A stretch of DNA of 62,723 bases from Thermoleophilia bacterium (lineage in GTDB: Bacteria; Actinomycetota; Thermoleophilia; Gaiellales; JAICJC01), in the NCBI GenBank assembly GCA_025934255.1, contig JAICYJ010000012.1:1-62723 (forward strand), read 5' to 3'. This document shows, one piece after another, positions 34,482-44,850 of the stretch. Made by a program: the position numbers and the translations under genes. The notes below the pieces were generated by a model, which was not told the DNA's origin, ran no database searches, and saw only the letters and a program-made list of their open reading frames with translations. Each line of letters begins with the position of its first letter. The first letter of the stretch is position 1.

Positions 34482-35477
34482 ATGCGAGACATGCTCGACG
34501 ACGCCGCCGAACTGAGCGGCCAGGGGGAACGGGTGGCGGTGGCGATGGTCGTCGACACCCGGCGCTCGGCGCCGCGCCCGCTGGGCTCGAGGCTGTTCGT
34601 GACGGAGTCCGGGGAGATGCGCGGATCGGTCTCGGGCGGATGCGTCGAGAGCGACGTGGTGCTGCGCGCGCAGGAGGTGCTGCGCGACGGCACGCCGGCG
34701 CTCGTCCAGTACGGGATCACCGACGACGACGCGTTCGACGTGGGCCTGCCCTGCGGTGGTGAGATCGAGGTGTTCATCGCCCCGTTCGACGCCGACGAGG
34801 TAGCGCGCGTGCGGCAGGCGGTCGAGGACGGCAAGCGTCTGTCGGTCACGACGGTGCTGTCCGGCCCGGACGCGGGCACCAAGAGCTACGGCGACGGCGA
34901 TGCCCATTCGGCAGCGGTGCGGGAGACGCCGGAGATCTTCGTGGAGCACTACGCGCCCGCACCGGTGATGATGATCTTCGGCGCGGTGGACACGGCGCAG
35001 GCGCTGTGCCGGGCCGCCAGGCAGGTGGGGTTCCACACGATCGTGTCGGACGCCCGCGCGAAGTTCGCTCGAGCCGAGCGACTGCCCGATGCCGACGAGA
35101 TCGTGGTGGGGTGGCCGGCGATGGCGTACGAGCTGCACCCCGCCGACGAGGCCACCTACGTCGTGGTGCTGACGCACGACGCCCGTTTCGACGAGCCGGC
35201 GCTCGGCCCGGCGCTGCGCAGCCCGGCCGCCTACATCGGTGCGCTGGGCAGCCGCAGAGCGCAGGACCGGCGCCGCGAGCGGATGCTGAACGCCGGCTAC
35301 AGCGAGGCCGACCTGACGCGCATCTCCGGCCCGCTGGGTCTTGACATCGGGGCGATCACCCCGGCCGAGACCGCGGTCTCGATCCTGGCGGAGGTGCTGG
35401 CTGTCAGGGCCGGCCGTAGCGGCGGCCGCCTGTCGCAGGCACCGGGGCGGATTCACCCGGAGGCCGTGACCCGGTGA
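34482..35477 (+). CDS. XdhC/CoxI-family molybdenum hydroxylase maturation factor
   Basis: 331 aa. N-terminal CoxI domain (SVSGGCVESDVV, GLPCGGEIEVF) and C-terminal XdhC Rossmann domain with GALGSRRAQDRRRERM. These proteins bind Mo-cofactor and insert it, sulfurated, into xanthine-dehydrogenase-like enzymes. No molybdenum hydroxylase gene is in the window, so its client lies elsewhere. ATG 34482, probably leaderless. Confidence 0.9.
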   Translation: MRDMLDDAAELSGQGERVAVAMVVDTRRSAPRPLGSRLFVTESGEMRGSVSGGCVESDVVLRAQEVLRDGTPALVQYGITDDDAFDVGLPCGGEIEVFIAPFDADEVARVRQAVEDGKRLSVTTVLSGPDAGTKSYGDGDAHSAAVRETPEIFVEHYAPAPVMMIFGAVDTAQALCRAARQVGFHTIVSDARAKFARAERLPDADEIVVGWPAMAYELHPADEATYVVVLTHDARFDEPALGPALRSPAAYIGALGSRRAQDRRRERMLNAGYSEADLTRISGPLGLDIGAITPAETAVSILAEVLAVRAGRSGGRLSQAPGRIHPEAVTR

Positions 35478-35490
35478 GGGCCCTGCCTCT

Positions 35491-36201
35491 GTGCGCACCG
35501 CACTGATCGCGGACATCCACGGAAACCTGGTCTCTCTGCAAGCAGTGCTCGACGACGCGCGCCGAAGCGGCGTGGAGCGGATCGTGTGCCTCGGCGATGT
35601 GGCGGCCACCGGCCCGCAGCCGGTCGAGACGATCGAGGCCGTGGCCGCGCTGGGCTGCGATGTCGTGATGGGCAACGCCGACGAGTGGCTGATCGACCCG
35701 GAGCCGGACGAGGACGCCGACGATGAGACGCGCCGGATCCTCGAGATCGACCTGTGGGCGTCGCAGCAGCTGGGGCCGCAGCACCTTGAGCTGCTGGCCG
35801 GCTACCAGCCGGTGGTGGAGCTCGAAGACCTGGTCTGCTTCCACGGCACGCCGCGGTCGAACACGGAGACGCTGCTGGCGATGACTCCGGAGGCGGAGGT
35901 GACGCGGATGCTCGGCGCCTACACGCAGACGCTGCTGGCCGGAGGGCACACGCACGTCGCGATGCTGCGCCGCCACGGGCCCTCGCTGTTGGTGAACCCG
36001 GGAAGCGTGGGGATGCCGTTCGAGGCGGCGGCCGACGGCGGCGCCTTCCGCAACCCGCCCTGGGCCGAGTACGCGATCGTGGACGGGGCGCAGGTGGAGT
36101 TCCGCCGGGTGCCGGTGGACGTGGGCGCGGTGACCGGGGCGGCGTTTGCGAGTGGCATGCCGCATGCTGGGTGGTGGGTGAGAGATTGGGCGTGGAGCTG
36201 A
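35491..36201 (+). CDS. Calcineurin-like metallophosphoesterase, YfcE-like
   Basis: 236-aa phosphoesterase. Metal motifs DIHGN (8-12), GDVAATG, GNADEW (GNxD/E) and GGHTHVAM are complete. It fits the YfcE/diadenosine-tetraphosphatase-like group that acts on small phosphodiesters; substrate not known. GTG start 14 bases after the xdhC stop on the same strand. Confidence 0.9.
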   Translation: MRTALIADIHGNLVSLQAVLDDARRSGVERIVCLGDVAATGPQPVETIEAVAALGCDVVMGNADEWLIDPEPDEDADDETRRILEIDLWASQQLGPQHLELLAGYQPVVELEDLVCFHGTPRSNTETLLAMTPEAEVTRMLGAYTQTLLAGGHTHVAMLRRHGPSLLVNPGSVGMPFEAAADGGAFRNPPWAEYAIVDGAQVEFRRVPVDVGAVTGAAFASGMPHAGWWVRDWAWS

Positions 36202-36234
36202 ACGCGTCCTCAAGCCGCCCCGCGCCAAATCCGA

Positions 36235-36240
36235 TATAGC
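36235..36240 (+). promoter_or_regulatory. Weak putative -10 of secreted protein gene
   Basis: TATAGC, 7 bases before the ATG at 36248. The last base departs from TANNNT, so it is less convincing than the others. Confidence 0.3.
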
Positions 36241-36247
36241 AAACAAG

Positions 36248-37651
36248 ATGTATCGCAAGGCGTTCATCGTCCTGGCGCTGTTGGCGGCGATGCCTGGGCA
36301 GGCACCGCCGGCGTTCGCCAGCGCCCCCTCCGTGCTGCTCACGACCACCACCACCGGTGACCGCTACCAGTCGCAGGTCACCTTCACCTACACCACCCCG
36401 GTCTTCGTCACCGACCCCTCCACGCAAATCAGCTTCCACAGGACCGGCAGCGTCACGCCGCTGGCGGTGACGGTGACCGGCTCGGGCACCGCCACCATCG
36501 TCGTCACCCAGAACGGCACGCTCGCGTCGGGAGCCGGCTACACGGCCAGCGTGCTGCCCGAGGGGGACGACACGCCCGACACCGTCAGCTGGAAGACGCG
36601 AGCCGCGCCCGCCCACCCCACGCTGCACGTGAAGATCATCACCGCCCTTGCGCCGGACGCGGTCTACGACATCGTTCACCGCCTCGACCGCGCCAACCTA
36701 CTGGCCGTGCCGCGGGCCGCGGATCTGGTCGACATCTCGGCCGCCGCGGCCGCGCCGCACGCGCTCACCAACGCCGACCTGGCCGGCTACCAGGCCGCGC
36801 TCGTCGTGACCGACCAGGATGTCTTCGACCAGCTCGCCGCCGCAAGCGCGCTCACCAGCTTCGCCGCACACGGTCACGGCGTCGTGCTCGGCGGCCAGAC
36901 GCACTGGACGAGCGGCGGCCTGTGGACGCTGCACAGCGCGATCGGCTCGGCCGGCGGCGCCTGGGCGAAGAAGTGGAGCCCACTCGCGTTTGCCGACCCG
37001 CCGGCCATCGAGGGCGGGGCGCTGAGGGCGAGCACCGTGCAGCCGCACTTCCTGACCCGGAACCTGACGTCGTTCCACGTCCACGGCGCCGGCTCAGGTG
37101 CGGAGTCCGAGCATTACGTCTGGACCGACGCGGTGCTGGCGCGGCTGCAGCCGACCGCGGCCTATAGCGCCGGCCAGTCGCTGCTCGCTATCCATTGGGA
37201 GACAAGGGACTTTCCAGGCAGGGTTGTGGACCTCGGCTTCAACCCCTGGTCGACCGACGTTGCCAGCGGCGGCGGCGGATACGACCCGGCCGAGTCACCG
37301 CAGGCTGCACCCCTGATCGCCCGCGCCCTGTGGTGGGCCACCGACCGGATCGCGCCCACCGGCACGCACTTCACGTCGAAGCCGCCCAGCCCCAGCAGGT
37401 TCGCCACCGTCAGCTTCTCGCTGGCGGCGAGGGACGCCGACCCGGCATCCCCCTTCTCGACGCTTCGTTTCCAGTACCGCGTCGGCAACGGCCGCTGGAG
37501 GATGGCCAAAGGCGGCAGCTCGTTCGCGCTGTACCACCTGCGTCCCGGCCACCGCTACCGGGTGCGGGCCCGCGCCGTCGACTTCGCCGGAAACAAGGAC
37601 GCAAAGCCGGCCAGCTACACGTTCAGGCTGAGCTCGAGCGCGTACGGCTGA
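36248..37651 (+). CDS. Secreted multi-domain protein with FN3-like C-terminus
   Basis: 467 aa, function unknown. Cleavable signal peptide (about 1-24, FASA). Residues 25-120 are beta-rich, Thr-rich, in the style of a Big/Ig-like domain. The middle (about 125-370) contains an alpha/beta region (ALVVTDQDVF, HGHGVVLGGQTHW) reminiscent of ThuA/GATase-like folds seen in extracellular proteins. The C-terminal 90 residues look like a fibronectin type III domain (FQYRVGNGRWR ... RYRVRARAVDFAGN). Not in an obvious operon. Confidence 0.7.
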   Translation: MYRKAFIVLALLAAMPGQAPPAFASAPSVLLTTTTTGDRYQSQVTFTYTTPVFVTDPSTQISFHRTGSVTPLAVTVTGSGTATIVVTQNGTLASGAGYTASVLPEGDDTPDTVSWKTRAAPAHPTLHVKIITALAPDAVYDIVHRLDRANLLAVPRAADLVDISAAAAAPHALTNADLAGYQAALVVTDQDVFDQLAAASALTSFAAHGHGVVLGGQTHWTSGGLWTLHSAIGSAGGAWAKKWSPLAFADPPAIEGGALRASTVQPHFLTRNLTSFHVHGAGSGAESEHYVWTDAVLARLQPTAAYSAGQSLLAIHWETRDFPGRVVDLGFNPWSTDVASGGGGYDPAESPQAAPLIARALWWATDRIAPTGTHFTSKPPSPSRFATVSFSLAARDADPASPFSTLRFQYRVGNGRWRMAKGGSSFALYHLRPGHRYRVRARAVDFAGNKDAKPASYTFRLSSSAYG

Positions 37652-37659
37652 GCCCGGGG

Positions 37660-39245
<1,586 letters not shown>

Positions 39246-39249
<4 letters not shown>

Positions 39250-40406
39250 CGGCTCATCCCGATCGCCTGCTCCCGCTGCAGCTTCTTGCCCTCGGTCTGG
39301 AGCGCCGGCGCGAACATGATCTCGGCCTTCTGGAAGGCCTGGATCGTGTCGTAGCCGGTGGTGGCCATGGATGTGCGAAGCGCGCCCATCAGGTTGAGCG
39401 TGCCGTCGTTCTCGCGGGCGGGGCCGGTCACGATCTCCTGGAGCGAGGCGACCTGGTCGGTCTTGACCCGGGCGCCGCGCGGCAGGCTGGGATGGAACGT
39501 GGCCATCCCCCAGTGGTAGCCGTGGCCGGGCGCCTCGTTGGCGCGGGCCAGCGGCGAGCCGACCATCACGGCATCGGCGCCGCAGGCGATCGCCTTGGAG
39601 ATGTCGCCGCCCGTGCGCATGCCGCCGTCGGCGATCACGTTCACGTACTGGCCGGTCTCGAGCAGGTGCTGGACGCGGGCCGCGGCCGCATCGGCGATGG
39701 CCGTGGCCTGCGGAACGCCCACTCCGAGCACGCCGCGGGTGGTGCAGGCGGCGCCGGGGCCGACTCCCACCAGCACGCCGGCCGCGCCGGTGCGCATCAG
39801 GTGCAGCGCGGCCTGGTAAGAGGCGCATCCGCCCACGATCACCGGCACCGGCATCGTGGCGATGAACTCCTTCAGGTTGAGTGGCTCCACCACGGTCGAG
39901 ACGTGCTCGGCCGAGACCACCGTGCCCTGGATCACGAGCACGTCCAGGCCGGCGTCGAGCGCCAGCTGCCAGTGCTCACGGACGCGTTGCGGGGTCAGCG
40001 ACGCCGCGGCCATCACGCCGGCGTCCTTGATCTGCTTGATCCGCTTGCCGATCAGCTCCGGATTGATCGGCTCCGCGTAGATCTTCTGCATCTCGCGGGT
40101 GGCCTCGGCCTTGTCGAAGGTGGCGATCCGCTCGAGCAGTGCATCGGCATCCTCGTACCGCGTCCAGATGCCCTCCAGGTTGAGCACGCCGAGCCCGCCC
40201 ATCTCGCCCAGCTCGATGGCCGTCGCCGGCGACACGACGCCGTCCATGGCCGCCGCCAGCAGCGGCAGCTCGAGCAGATGCGGCCCCAGCCGCCAGGCGA
40301 TGTCGACGTCCTCGGCATCGCGCGTGCGCCTGCTGGGCACGATTGCGATGTCGTCAAATCCATAGGCTCTGCGCGCCTTCTTGCCGCGCCCGATCTCAAT
40401 CTCCAA
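39246..40406 (-). CDS. guaB3: GuaB3-family IMP dehydrogenase
   Basis: 386 aa. IMP dehydrogenase-like TIM barrel without the CBS pair of GuaB. The active-site Cys loop is [13 protein letters not shown], and the flap [13 protein letters not shown] and MVGSPLARA phosphate site follow. It begins [18 protein letters not shown], the GuaB3 start. TTG 40406 is favoured by a GGGGG stretch 9 bases upstream; a TTG nine bases earlier is adjacent to it. Directly followed by guaA, consistent with guanine nucleotide supply. Confidence 0.9.
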
Positions 40407-40420
40407 CCCGCACAACCCCC

Positions 40421-40450
40421 TTTAAAAACACACGCGGCCCTTGCGGGCCG
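40421..40450 (-). terminator. Hairpin with GCAA loop and T-run between PfkB gene and guaB3
   Basis: On the minus strand: CGGCCC-GCAA-GGGCCG followed by CGTGTGTTTTT. It ends about 15 bases before the guaB3 start. It may terminate the kinase transcript or act as an attenuator in the guaB3-guaA leader; position alone does not decide. Confidence 0.55.
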
Positions 40451-40538
40451 GGAGAGGAATCACACCGATGATCACGAAAGTTCAATGTCCTTTGCAGTCT
40501 ACCAACCGCTCCGGTCAATGCCTCCCGGCCGCCGCGGG

Positions 40539-41504
40539 TCAGGACGCGCGGGCGGCGGTGGGCGCGATCTCCTGCACCTCGACCATGGCCGCGAACCGCG
40601 GCACCTCGCGCGACTCGAACACTCCCGCCCCCACGGTCTGGGTGTTGGCGGCGCCACAGGCGAGGCCCATCTTCAGGCACTGGTCGGCCGCCTGGCCGGC
40701 CTGGTGGGCCGACAGGAACCCGGCCAGGAAGGCGTCGCCGGAGCCGACGGTGGACACCGCCTCGATGCGCGGGATCCATGCCCGGAACATGCGGGCCTTG
40801 GTCTTGCCGGCCGCGAGCAGCGCATAGCACCCGGTCTTGAGCGTGATCACCACGCCGTGCGCGCCCATCGCCTCGATTGCGGAGAGCGCGTGCTGGAAGT
40901 CCTCGTCGGTCTGGAACTCGTTGCCGACCAGCGCCTCCGCCTCGCGCTGGTTGGGGAACACCAGCGTCGGCTCGGCCGCCAGCGCCAGCCGCAGCGGCTC
41001 GCCGTCGGTGTCGATCACGGTGCTGACCTTGCGCCGGTTCATCTCGCGCGTCACGTCGGCGTAGAACGAGGTCTCCATCCTGCGCGGCAGGCTGCCCGCA
41101 AACACGACCGTCGAGACCGCGCCGGCCAGGTAGCGGACGCGGTCGACCAGCGCCCCCACCTCGTCTGGGGTCACCTCGGGGCCGTACTCGTTGATCTCGG
41201 TCTGCAGTCCGCTGGTGGGGTCGACCACCGCCGTCGACGTGCGCGACTCGGCCGCGATCCGCACGAAGTCGTTGAGGATTCCCTCCGAGTCCAGCCCGTC
41301 GGTGATCTGCGTGCCGGCCCGGCCGCCGGCCAGCCCTGTCGCGATCACGGGCTCATCCAGGCGGCGCAGGGCGCGGGCCACGTTGATGCCCTTGCCGCCG
41401 GGCATGACCAGGCCCTGCTGGGCTCGGTGGCGCCGCCCGAGCTGCAGGTTGGCGACCGTGAGCGTCTTGTCGACCGCAGCGTTGGCAGTGACCGTGAGAA
41501 TCAT
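40539..41504 (-). CDS. PfkB-family sugar-phosphate kinase (1-phosphofructokinase-like)
   Basis: 321 aa, ribokinase fold. Substrate-side motif MPGGKGINVARAL (about 40) and ATP-side motif VGSGDAFLAGFL (about 255) with the catalytic Asp. Sequence type is FruK/LacC: it probably phosphorylates fructose-1-phosphate or tagatose-6-phosphate. No PTS or sugar gene is beside it. The ATG at 41504 overlaps by four bases the stop of a possible 20-codon leader ORF. Confidence 0.9.
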   Translation of the reverse strand: MILTVTANAAVDKTLTVANLQLGRRHRAQQGLVMPGGKGINVARALRRLDEPVIATGLAGGRAGTQITDGLDSEGILNDFVRIAAESRTSTAVVDPTSGLQTEINEYGPEVTPDEVGALVDRVRYLAGAVSTVVFAGSLPRRMETSFYADVTREMNRRKVSTVIDTDGEPLRLALAAEPTLVFPNQREAEALVGNEFQTDEDFQHALSAIEAMGAHGVVITLKTGCYALLAAGKTKARMFRAWIPRIEAVSTVGSGDAFLAGFLSAHQAGQAADQCLKMGLACGAANTQTVGAGVFESREVPRFAAMVEVQEIAPTAARAS

Positions 41505-41563
41505 CCTGAGGCCGGCTCGCGAGCTGTTCGAAGACACTGAGTGACCCTGCACATCTCGCTCAT
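41501..41563 (-). CDS. Possible 20-codon leader ORF coupled to the PfkB gene
   Basis: Reads MSEMCRVTQCLRTAREPASG and its TGA overlaps the kinase ATG as ATGA. GGAGGG lies 3 bases before its ATG, a short but usable spacing. A TAGACT hexamer is 11 bases upstream. It could couple kinase translation to leader translation; there is no run of one amino acid to suggest classical attenuation. Real status unproven. Confidence 0.35.
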   Translation of the reverse strand: MSEMCRVTQCLRTAREPASG

Positions 41564-41583
41564 CGGCCCTCCGGAGTCTACAC

Positions 41584-41611
41584 TTGACCCGCCGGTTGAC
41601 CCACGTAGAGT
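41584..41611 (+). promoter_or_regulatory. Promoter of small membrane protein gene at 41618
   Basis: TTGACC, 16-base spacer, TAGAGT, then 6 bases to the GTG start. This is the clearest two-box promoter in front of a probably leaderless gene in the window. Confidence 0.55.
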
Positions 41612-41617
41612 TGATGT

Positions 41618-41944
41618 GTGTTCGCGGGTCGTAACCGTTCGATCGTGACCGTGACGGCAGTGATCGAGGCCGGCCTGGCCGGCTGGGCGCTGGGCGCCGG
41701 ATGGCTGGGGCTGCTGGTCGCGATCGCCGCCGTGACGGCCGCCGACACGGCCTGGGGCATGACCCGCAAGGGCGTCATCGCCGACCTGGCAGGGCTCGAG
41801 CTGGCCGTCGCGCTGGCGGTGCTGCTGATCGCGAGCGCCGACATCACGCTGGCGGCGATCACCGCCCTCGCCTGCGCCGCCTGGCTGGTGCGGCCCGACC
41901 GGCGGCTGCCCTTCCGGCGCTCGCCGGCATCCACGCATCCGTAA
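41618..41944 (+). CDS. Small membrane protein, 108 aa, unknown function
   Basis: Three hydrophobic segments (about 10-30, 32-48 and 58-90) and a basic C-terminus. GTG start stands 6 bases after TAGAGT, with a matching -35. Ends convergently 16 bases from pyrF. I do not recognise the family. Confidence 0.65.
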   Translation: MFAGRNRSIVTVTAVIEAGLAGWALGAGWLGLLVAIAAVTAADTAWGMTRKGVIADLAGLELAVALAVLLIASADITLAAITALACAAWLVRPDRRLPFRRSPASTHP

Positions 41945-41960
41945 CTCCGGCCGTCGAGCC

Positions 41961-42839
41961 TCAGGCGACGGGCGTGGCCGCGCGCAGCTCGGCGGCCGCC
42001 AGGCGCACCGACTGCTGCCAGTCGCCGCGGCGCTCGCGCCAGGCGTAGATCACCGAGCGGGCCGCCACCACCAGGCCGCCGGCCGGGTGATCCCTGAACG
42101 CCGCTGCGAGGTCGCCGGCGCGGCCGCCCTGCGCGCCCACCCCAGGTAGCAGCAACACCTGATGGGGCATCAGCTCGCGTGCCCGTTCGACCGCCTCTGG
42201 GCTGGTCGCGCCGATCACCGCGCCGACGCTGGAGAGCCTCGACTCGCCGATCAGCTCCGCGCCCCAGCCGGCCACCAGTTCGGCCGTGCGCTCCCACACC
42301 GGCCGCCCGTCGGCCAGCAGCTGCTCCTGCAGGTCGGCGGCCCCCGGGTTGGACGTCCGCACCAGCACGAACAGTCCGGAGCCGGCTCCGCAGGCCAGCA
42401 GGAACGGCTCCAGCGAGTCGCCGCCCATGTAGGGGTTGACGGTCATCGCGTCGGCCACCGGCGGGCCGCCGTCGCGGGGTGCCAGCCAGGCCTCGGCGTA
42501 GGCCTGAGAGGTGGAGCCGATGTCGCCGCGCTTGGCATCGGCGATCACGATCAGATCGTGCTCGGACGCGAAGGCGCAGATCCGGTCGAGCGCGGACAGC
42601 CCGTGGCCGCCCAGCGCCTCGAAGAACGCCACCTGCGGCTTCACCGCCACGGCCTCCTCGGCCACCGACTCGATCAGCGCCGTGCAGAAGCGCTCGTAGG
42701 CTCGCGCGCGGCCGGCGGGACCGGCCTTGAGCCCCGTGACGAGCTCCGGCGGCAACAGATCGATCCGGGGATCGAGGCCGACGCAGAGGCTGGTGCCTTT
42801 GCGGACAACGGCTGCTGCCAGGCGGTCGGCGAAGTTCAT
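41961..42839 (-). CDS. pyrF: Orotidine 5'-phosphate decarboxylase, long type
   Basis: 292-aa TIM barrel that makes UMP. Catalytic Lys/Asp motif DAKRGDIGST (about 100-109). Start MNFADRL with CVGLDPR is the type found in actinobacteria and myxobacteria, longer than the enteric form. ATG 42839 overlaps the stop of the exonuclease gene by four bases (ATGA). pyrE is a few genes away. Confidence 0.95.
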   Translation of the reverse strand: MNFADRLAAAVVRKGTSLCVGLDPRIDLLPPELVTGLKAGPAGRARAYERFCTALIESVAEEAVAVKPQVAFFEALGGHGLSALDRICAFASEHDLIVIADAKRGDIGSTSQAYAEAWLAPRDGGPPVADAMTVNPYMGGDSLEPFLLACGAGSGLFVLVRTSNPGAADLQEQLLADGRPVWERTAELVAGWGAELIGESRLSSVGAVIGATSPEAVERARELMPHQVLLLPGVGAQGGRAGDLAAAFRDHPAGGLVVAARSVIYAWRERRGDWQQSVRLAAAELRAATPVA

Positions 42840-44734
42840 CGACGTAAGGGTACCCGGCCCCGCCGGCCGGCGATGTGCGTGGCGGCGGATGCCAACGCTT
42901 CTGCGCCCAGCGGTACCGCCACGACGCTGCGGCCGGGTCGCGCGAAGGCCGCCGAGATCAGGTGCGCGACGTCGGCCTGGTCGGGTCGCAGCGGCGCCGG
43001 CCTGGCGGCCAGCGCCGCCCGCAGCGGAGCGATCAACGGGGCGCACTCGAGCGCGGCATCGCCGGCACGGGGCAGACGCCGCCGGGCCACCACGCGACCG
43101 CCGGCGCAGGCAAACGCCTGCACGAAGCGGTCGTCCATGTCGGCGGCCAGCAGCACGCCGGTGCGGGCGGCCGCAGCGCGCAGCCGGCCCAGCGCGGTTC
43201 GCACCCGCTCGAGCGCCTCCAGCTGGTCGCGCAGCTGGGCCGCCTCCTCGAAGCGCTGATCCGCTCCCAGCGCAGCCATCCGCATCCGCAGGCCGGACAC
43301 CGCCGTGTCGCCGTCGTCTCCGCGCAGCCAGCCGGCGGCCGCCGCCACCGAGCGGGCGTACTCCCCCACCGCGGCGCCGCCGCGGCACGGTGCCGCGCAG
43401 CGGCCCAGCAGCCCGGCCAGGCAGCTGCCGTCGTCCTCCGGCCGGGCCGGCCGGCAGCTGCGGAGCCGAAACGACGAGCGGATCGCCGCCGCCGCGGCCT
43501 GCGCCTCGCCGCGGCTTCGCAGCGGGCCGGCGCTGATGGCGCCCGGCCGCGGCTCCGACGTGACGGATACCCGCGGCACCCGCTCATCGGTGGTCAGCGT
43601 CAGGTAGCAGCTGCGCTCGGGGTTGACCGAGCGGCGGTTCGCATCCGGCCGCAGCCGCAGGATCAGCTCCAGCTCGAGCAGCGACGCCTCCAGCTCGCTG
43701 CCCAGCGGCCGCGTCTCGATGCGGGCGGTCGCCTCCAGGGCGTGCTCCACGGCGCGCCGCTGTCCGGAGCCCCCGAAATAGGAGCGCACACGCGCGCGCA
43801 GGTCGGTTGCCTTGCCGACGTACAGCACCCGGTCGTGGGCGTCGTGGAACAGGTAGACGCCGGGCCCGGCAGGGACGTCGCGGGCCAGCTCGCGGCGCAG
43901 CCGCACACGACGGCGCTGGGGAGCGGCGAAGGCGACCGCCTCGGCGACGGTGCGGACGCCGTGCTCCTGGGCCATGCCCAGCAGGTGCACCAGCACCTCG
44001 GCGGTGGCCTGGGCGTCAGCCAGCGCGCGGTGGCAAGGGCGAACCGTGGTGTCGAACCGCTCCGCCAGCGTGCCCAGGTTCATGCGCGGCAGGCGCCCCT
44101 CCAGCAGCCGCCGTGCCAGCGCCACCGTGTCGATCACGGGCGCGGCCAGCCGGCGGCCCTCGAGCCGCGACAGCTCGGCGTCGACGAAGCCGACGTCGAA
44201 GCGGGCGTTGTGGGCGACCAGCACGGCGCCCTCGGCGAACTCGAGGAACGGCGGCAGCGCCCTCGTGATCCGGGGGGCCCCGCGCAGGTCGCGCGTCTGG
44301 ATGCCGGTGATGCGGGTGATGGTGGACGGCACCGGCACGCCCGGGTCGACCAGTCGCTCGAACTCGCCGACCTGCTCGAACCCCTGCAGGCGCACGGCGC
44401 CGATCTCGACGATCCGCGACACGCCCGGCCGGGTGCCGGTGGTCTCGAGGTCGAACACCACGAACGGCGCCTGCTCGAGCGGCAGGTCGTACAGGGTGGC
44501 GACCTCCTCCCACTCGGCCAGCGCCACCTCGGTGGGAGACCGCCACACCAGGCGGCGGTCGCTCCGCACCACCTCGTCGACCAGCTGGTGGACCAGGGCC
44601 GAGGGCGGCGCACCTCGCAGCGCGAACAGGCTGGAGGCGGCCTCGGCCATGCCCAGGGGCGCGCGACGGTCGGCCAGCCGGGCCACCAGCCGGTCGGCCC
44701 CGTCGAGCGAGAGCTGGGCTGCGGGCGCAATCAT
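42836..44734 (-). CDS. DnaQ-like exonuclease fused to UvrC N-terminal (GIY-YIG) region
   Basis: 632 aa. A DEDD 3'-5' exonuclease domain (FDLETTGTRPG about 93, HNARFDVGF, HRALADAQAT) is followed by a GIY-YIG nuclease domain (GPGVYLFHDAH...LYVGKATDLRARV, about 290-320) and a UVR-type helix pair. It lacks the UvrC C-terminal nuclease, like Cho and mycobacterial relatives. It probably acts in repair of bulky lesions. A LexA-type palindrome covers its start, so it is likely part of the SOS response. ATG 44734 was chosen just after that box; ATG 44752 would place the box inside the gene. Confidence 0.9.
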   Translation of the reverse strand: MIAPAAQLSLDGADRLVARLADRRAPLGMAEAASSLFALRGAPPSALVHQLVDEVVRSDRRLVWRSPTEVALAEWEEVATLYDLPLEQAPFVVFDLETTGTRPGVSRIVEIGAVRLQGFEQVGEFERLVDPGVPVPSTITRITGIQTRDLRGAPRITRALPPFLEFAEGAVLVAHNARFDVGFVDAELSRLEGRRLAAPVIDTVALARRLLEGRLPRMNLGTLAERFDTTVRPCHRALADAQATAEVLVHLLGMAQEHGVRTVAEAVAFAAPQRRRVRLRRELARDVPAGPGVYLFHDAHDRVLYVGKATDLRARVRSYFGGSGQRRAVEHALEATARIETRPLGSELEASLLELELILRLRPDANRRSVNPERSCYLTLTTDERVPRVSVTSEPRPGAISAGPLRSRGEAQAAAAAIRSSFRLRSCRPARPEDDGSCLAGLLGRCAAPCRGGAAVGEYARSVAAAAGWLRGDDGDTAVSGLRMRMAALGADQRFEEAAQLRDQLEALERVRTALGRLRAAAARTGVLLAADMDDRFVQAFACAGGRVVARRRLPRAGDAALECAPLIAPLRAALAARPAPLRPDQADVAHLISAAFARPGRSVVAVPLGAEALASAATHIAGRRGRVPLRR

Positions 44735-44735
44735 G

Positions 44736-44749
44736 CGAACGTATGTTCG
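44736..44749. promoter_or_regulatory. LexA/SOS box at the DnaQ-UvrC gene
   Basis: CGAACGTATGTTCG, a perfect CGAAC-N4-GTTCG palindrome of the Gram-positive/actinobacterial LexA type. It ends two bases before the chosen ATG, where it would block transcription initiation. Confidence 0.75.
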
Positions 44750-44790
44750 CATACGGAACGGACGTGCGCTGGAGACGCTGCTTAACGCAC

Positions 44791-44825
44791 CACGCCCGCC
44801 GCGCCTCTACGGGGCGGCGGGCGTG
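44791..44825 (-). terminator. Strong hairpin after the HU gene
   Basis: Perfect 12-bp stem CACGCCCGCCGC / GCGGCGGGCGTG with an 11-base loop, 26 bases after the HU stop. No T-run follows. It separates HU from the DnaQ-UvrC promoter. Confidence 0.6.
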
Positions 44826-44850
44826 CGCGAGAGACCTCCGGAGGCCGGAG

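Noticed and set aside
39250..39828. N-terminal extension of guaA
   Set aside because: The extra 193 residues cover guaB3 in another frame and are low-complexity Arg/Gly-rich. A four-base TTGA overlap gives a normal guaA start.
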